From: an uncultured Alphaproteobacteria bacterium
Lineage (GTDB): Bacteria; Pseudomonadota; Alphaproteobacteria; Rs-D84
DNA: 37,676 bases
Direction: 5' to 3'
Assembly: GCA_905234465.1 (NCBI GenBank)
Contig: CAJOHU010000010.1
Location: 396-38,071 of the forward strand
The notes under the pieces are model-generated. The model had not been told where the DNA came from and made no database searches. It was given only the letters and a program-made list of their open reading frames with translations. Positions within the stretch are counted from its first letter, which is position 1. Each line of letters begins with the position of its first letter. Below, in pieces: positions 37,606-37,676 of this stretch. Both the position numbers and the translations under genes were made by a program.

Positions 37606-37676
37606 CCTTTTTTTTAACTTTTTTTAATTTTTTTAATTTTTCCCGCAAAGCCACGGATTCCGTGGCATGCAGCAAC
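37592..37676 (-). repeat. Dispersed repeat segment, inverted relative to 150-235
   Basis: On the minus strand this reads GCTGCATGCCACGGAATCC, then GCTTTGCGGG and an A-rich run, then TGGACAAAAAGG, closely matching 150-235. The element is cut by the window edge. Confidence 0.7.

Noticed and set aside
37250-37675. 141-codon minus-strand ORF at the right end
   Set aside because: It runs through a terminator, a MITE-like element and a palindrome; the translation reflects repeats, not a protein family.

Overview
The window (about 37.7 kb, moderately AT-rich, G+C low forties by eye) looks like the chromosome of a Gram-negative alphaproteobacterium, probably a small-genome, host-associated or uncultured lineage. 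Pointers are Lgt, lipoboxes, outer-membrane beta-barrels ending in aromatic residues, a short ProS without a large insertion, an OlsB/OlsA ornithine-lipid pair, an IHF-alpha-type protein, YccA, CvpA, and tRNA genes with encoded CCA. The taxonomic call is inference from gene content only. I see no phage structural genes, transposase, CRISPR array or rRNA.

Layout. 1-1530: a dispersed repeat supplies a promoter to two small secreted proteins; the second ends in an A-poor, GC-rich, periodic tail that resembles the variable region of a diversity-generating retroelement (DGR) target. 1.6-7.3 kb: a hypothetical gene, a phospholipase-D lipoprotein, a 987-residue Cys-rich secreted protein and a small membrane protein cotranscribed with tRNA-Arg. 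7.4-12.3 kb: ihfA, a 137-bp MITE-like element, a phosphotransacetylase-like gene divergent from L-lactate dehydrogenase, a small GNAT, sodB, a membrane thioredoxin-like protein and CvpA. 12.3-13.4 kb: a structured RNA (copy 1) in front of a secreted protein, then tRNA-Thr. 13.4-19.5 kb: a U32 (TrhP-like) protein, two beta-barrels and a large secreted protein. 19.5-25.2 kb (minus strand): a probable envelope operon, beta-barrel - MltB-like transglycosylase - olsB - olsA - proS. 25.3-31.8 kb: hemW, an M13 metallopeptidase, a single-chain glycyl-tRNA synthetase, ferredoxin, YccA, a small protein and lgt. 31.8-32.4 kb: copy 2 of the structured RNA, tRNA-Asp and tRNA-Glu. 32.4-35.2 kb: an accessory stretch that begins at the 3' end of tRNA-Glu and is divided by tRNA-3'-end-like sequences, each followed by a terminator; it holds a transglutaminase-like gene, a broken alpha/beta hydrolase and a small hypothetical gene. 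35.2-37.7 kb: an LptM-like lipoprotein, a 491-residue unknown, tRNA-Leu, rpmG and dispersed repeats.

The most interesting points are: (1) the DGR-like hypervariable tail at 1341-1457; (2) a pair of paralogous RNAs of about 175 nt that share a branched fold with compensatory stem changes, a conserved 15-nt loop, matching sigma70-type promoters and a terminator that could be switched by an alternative pairing; (3) a cassette-like array downstream of tRNA-Glu; (4) several mRNAs whose -10 box lies 7-9 nt before the ATG, implying leaderless translation; (5) dispersed intergenic repeats, some of which bring promoter or terminator parts to neighbouring genes.
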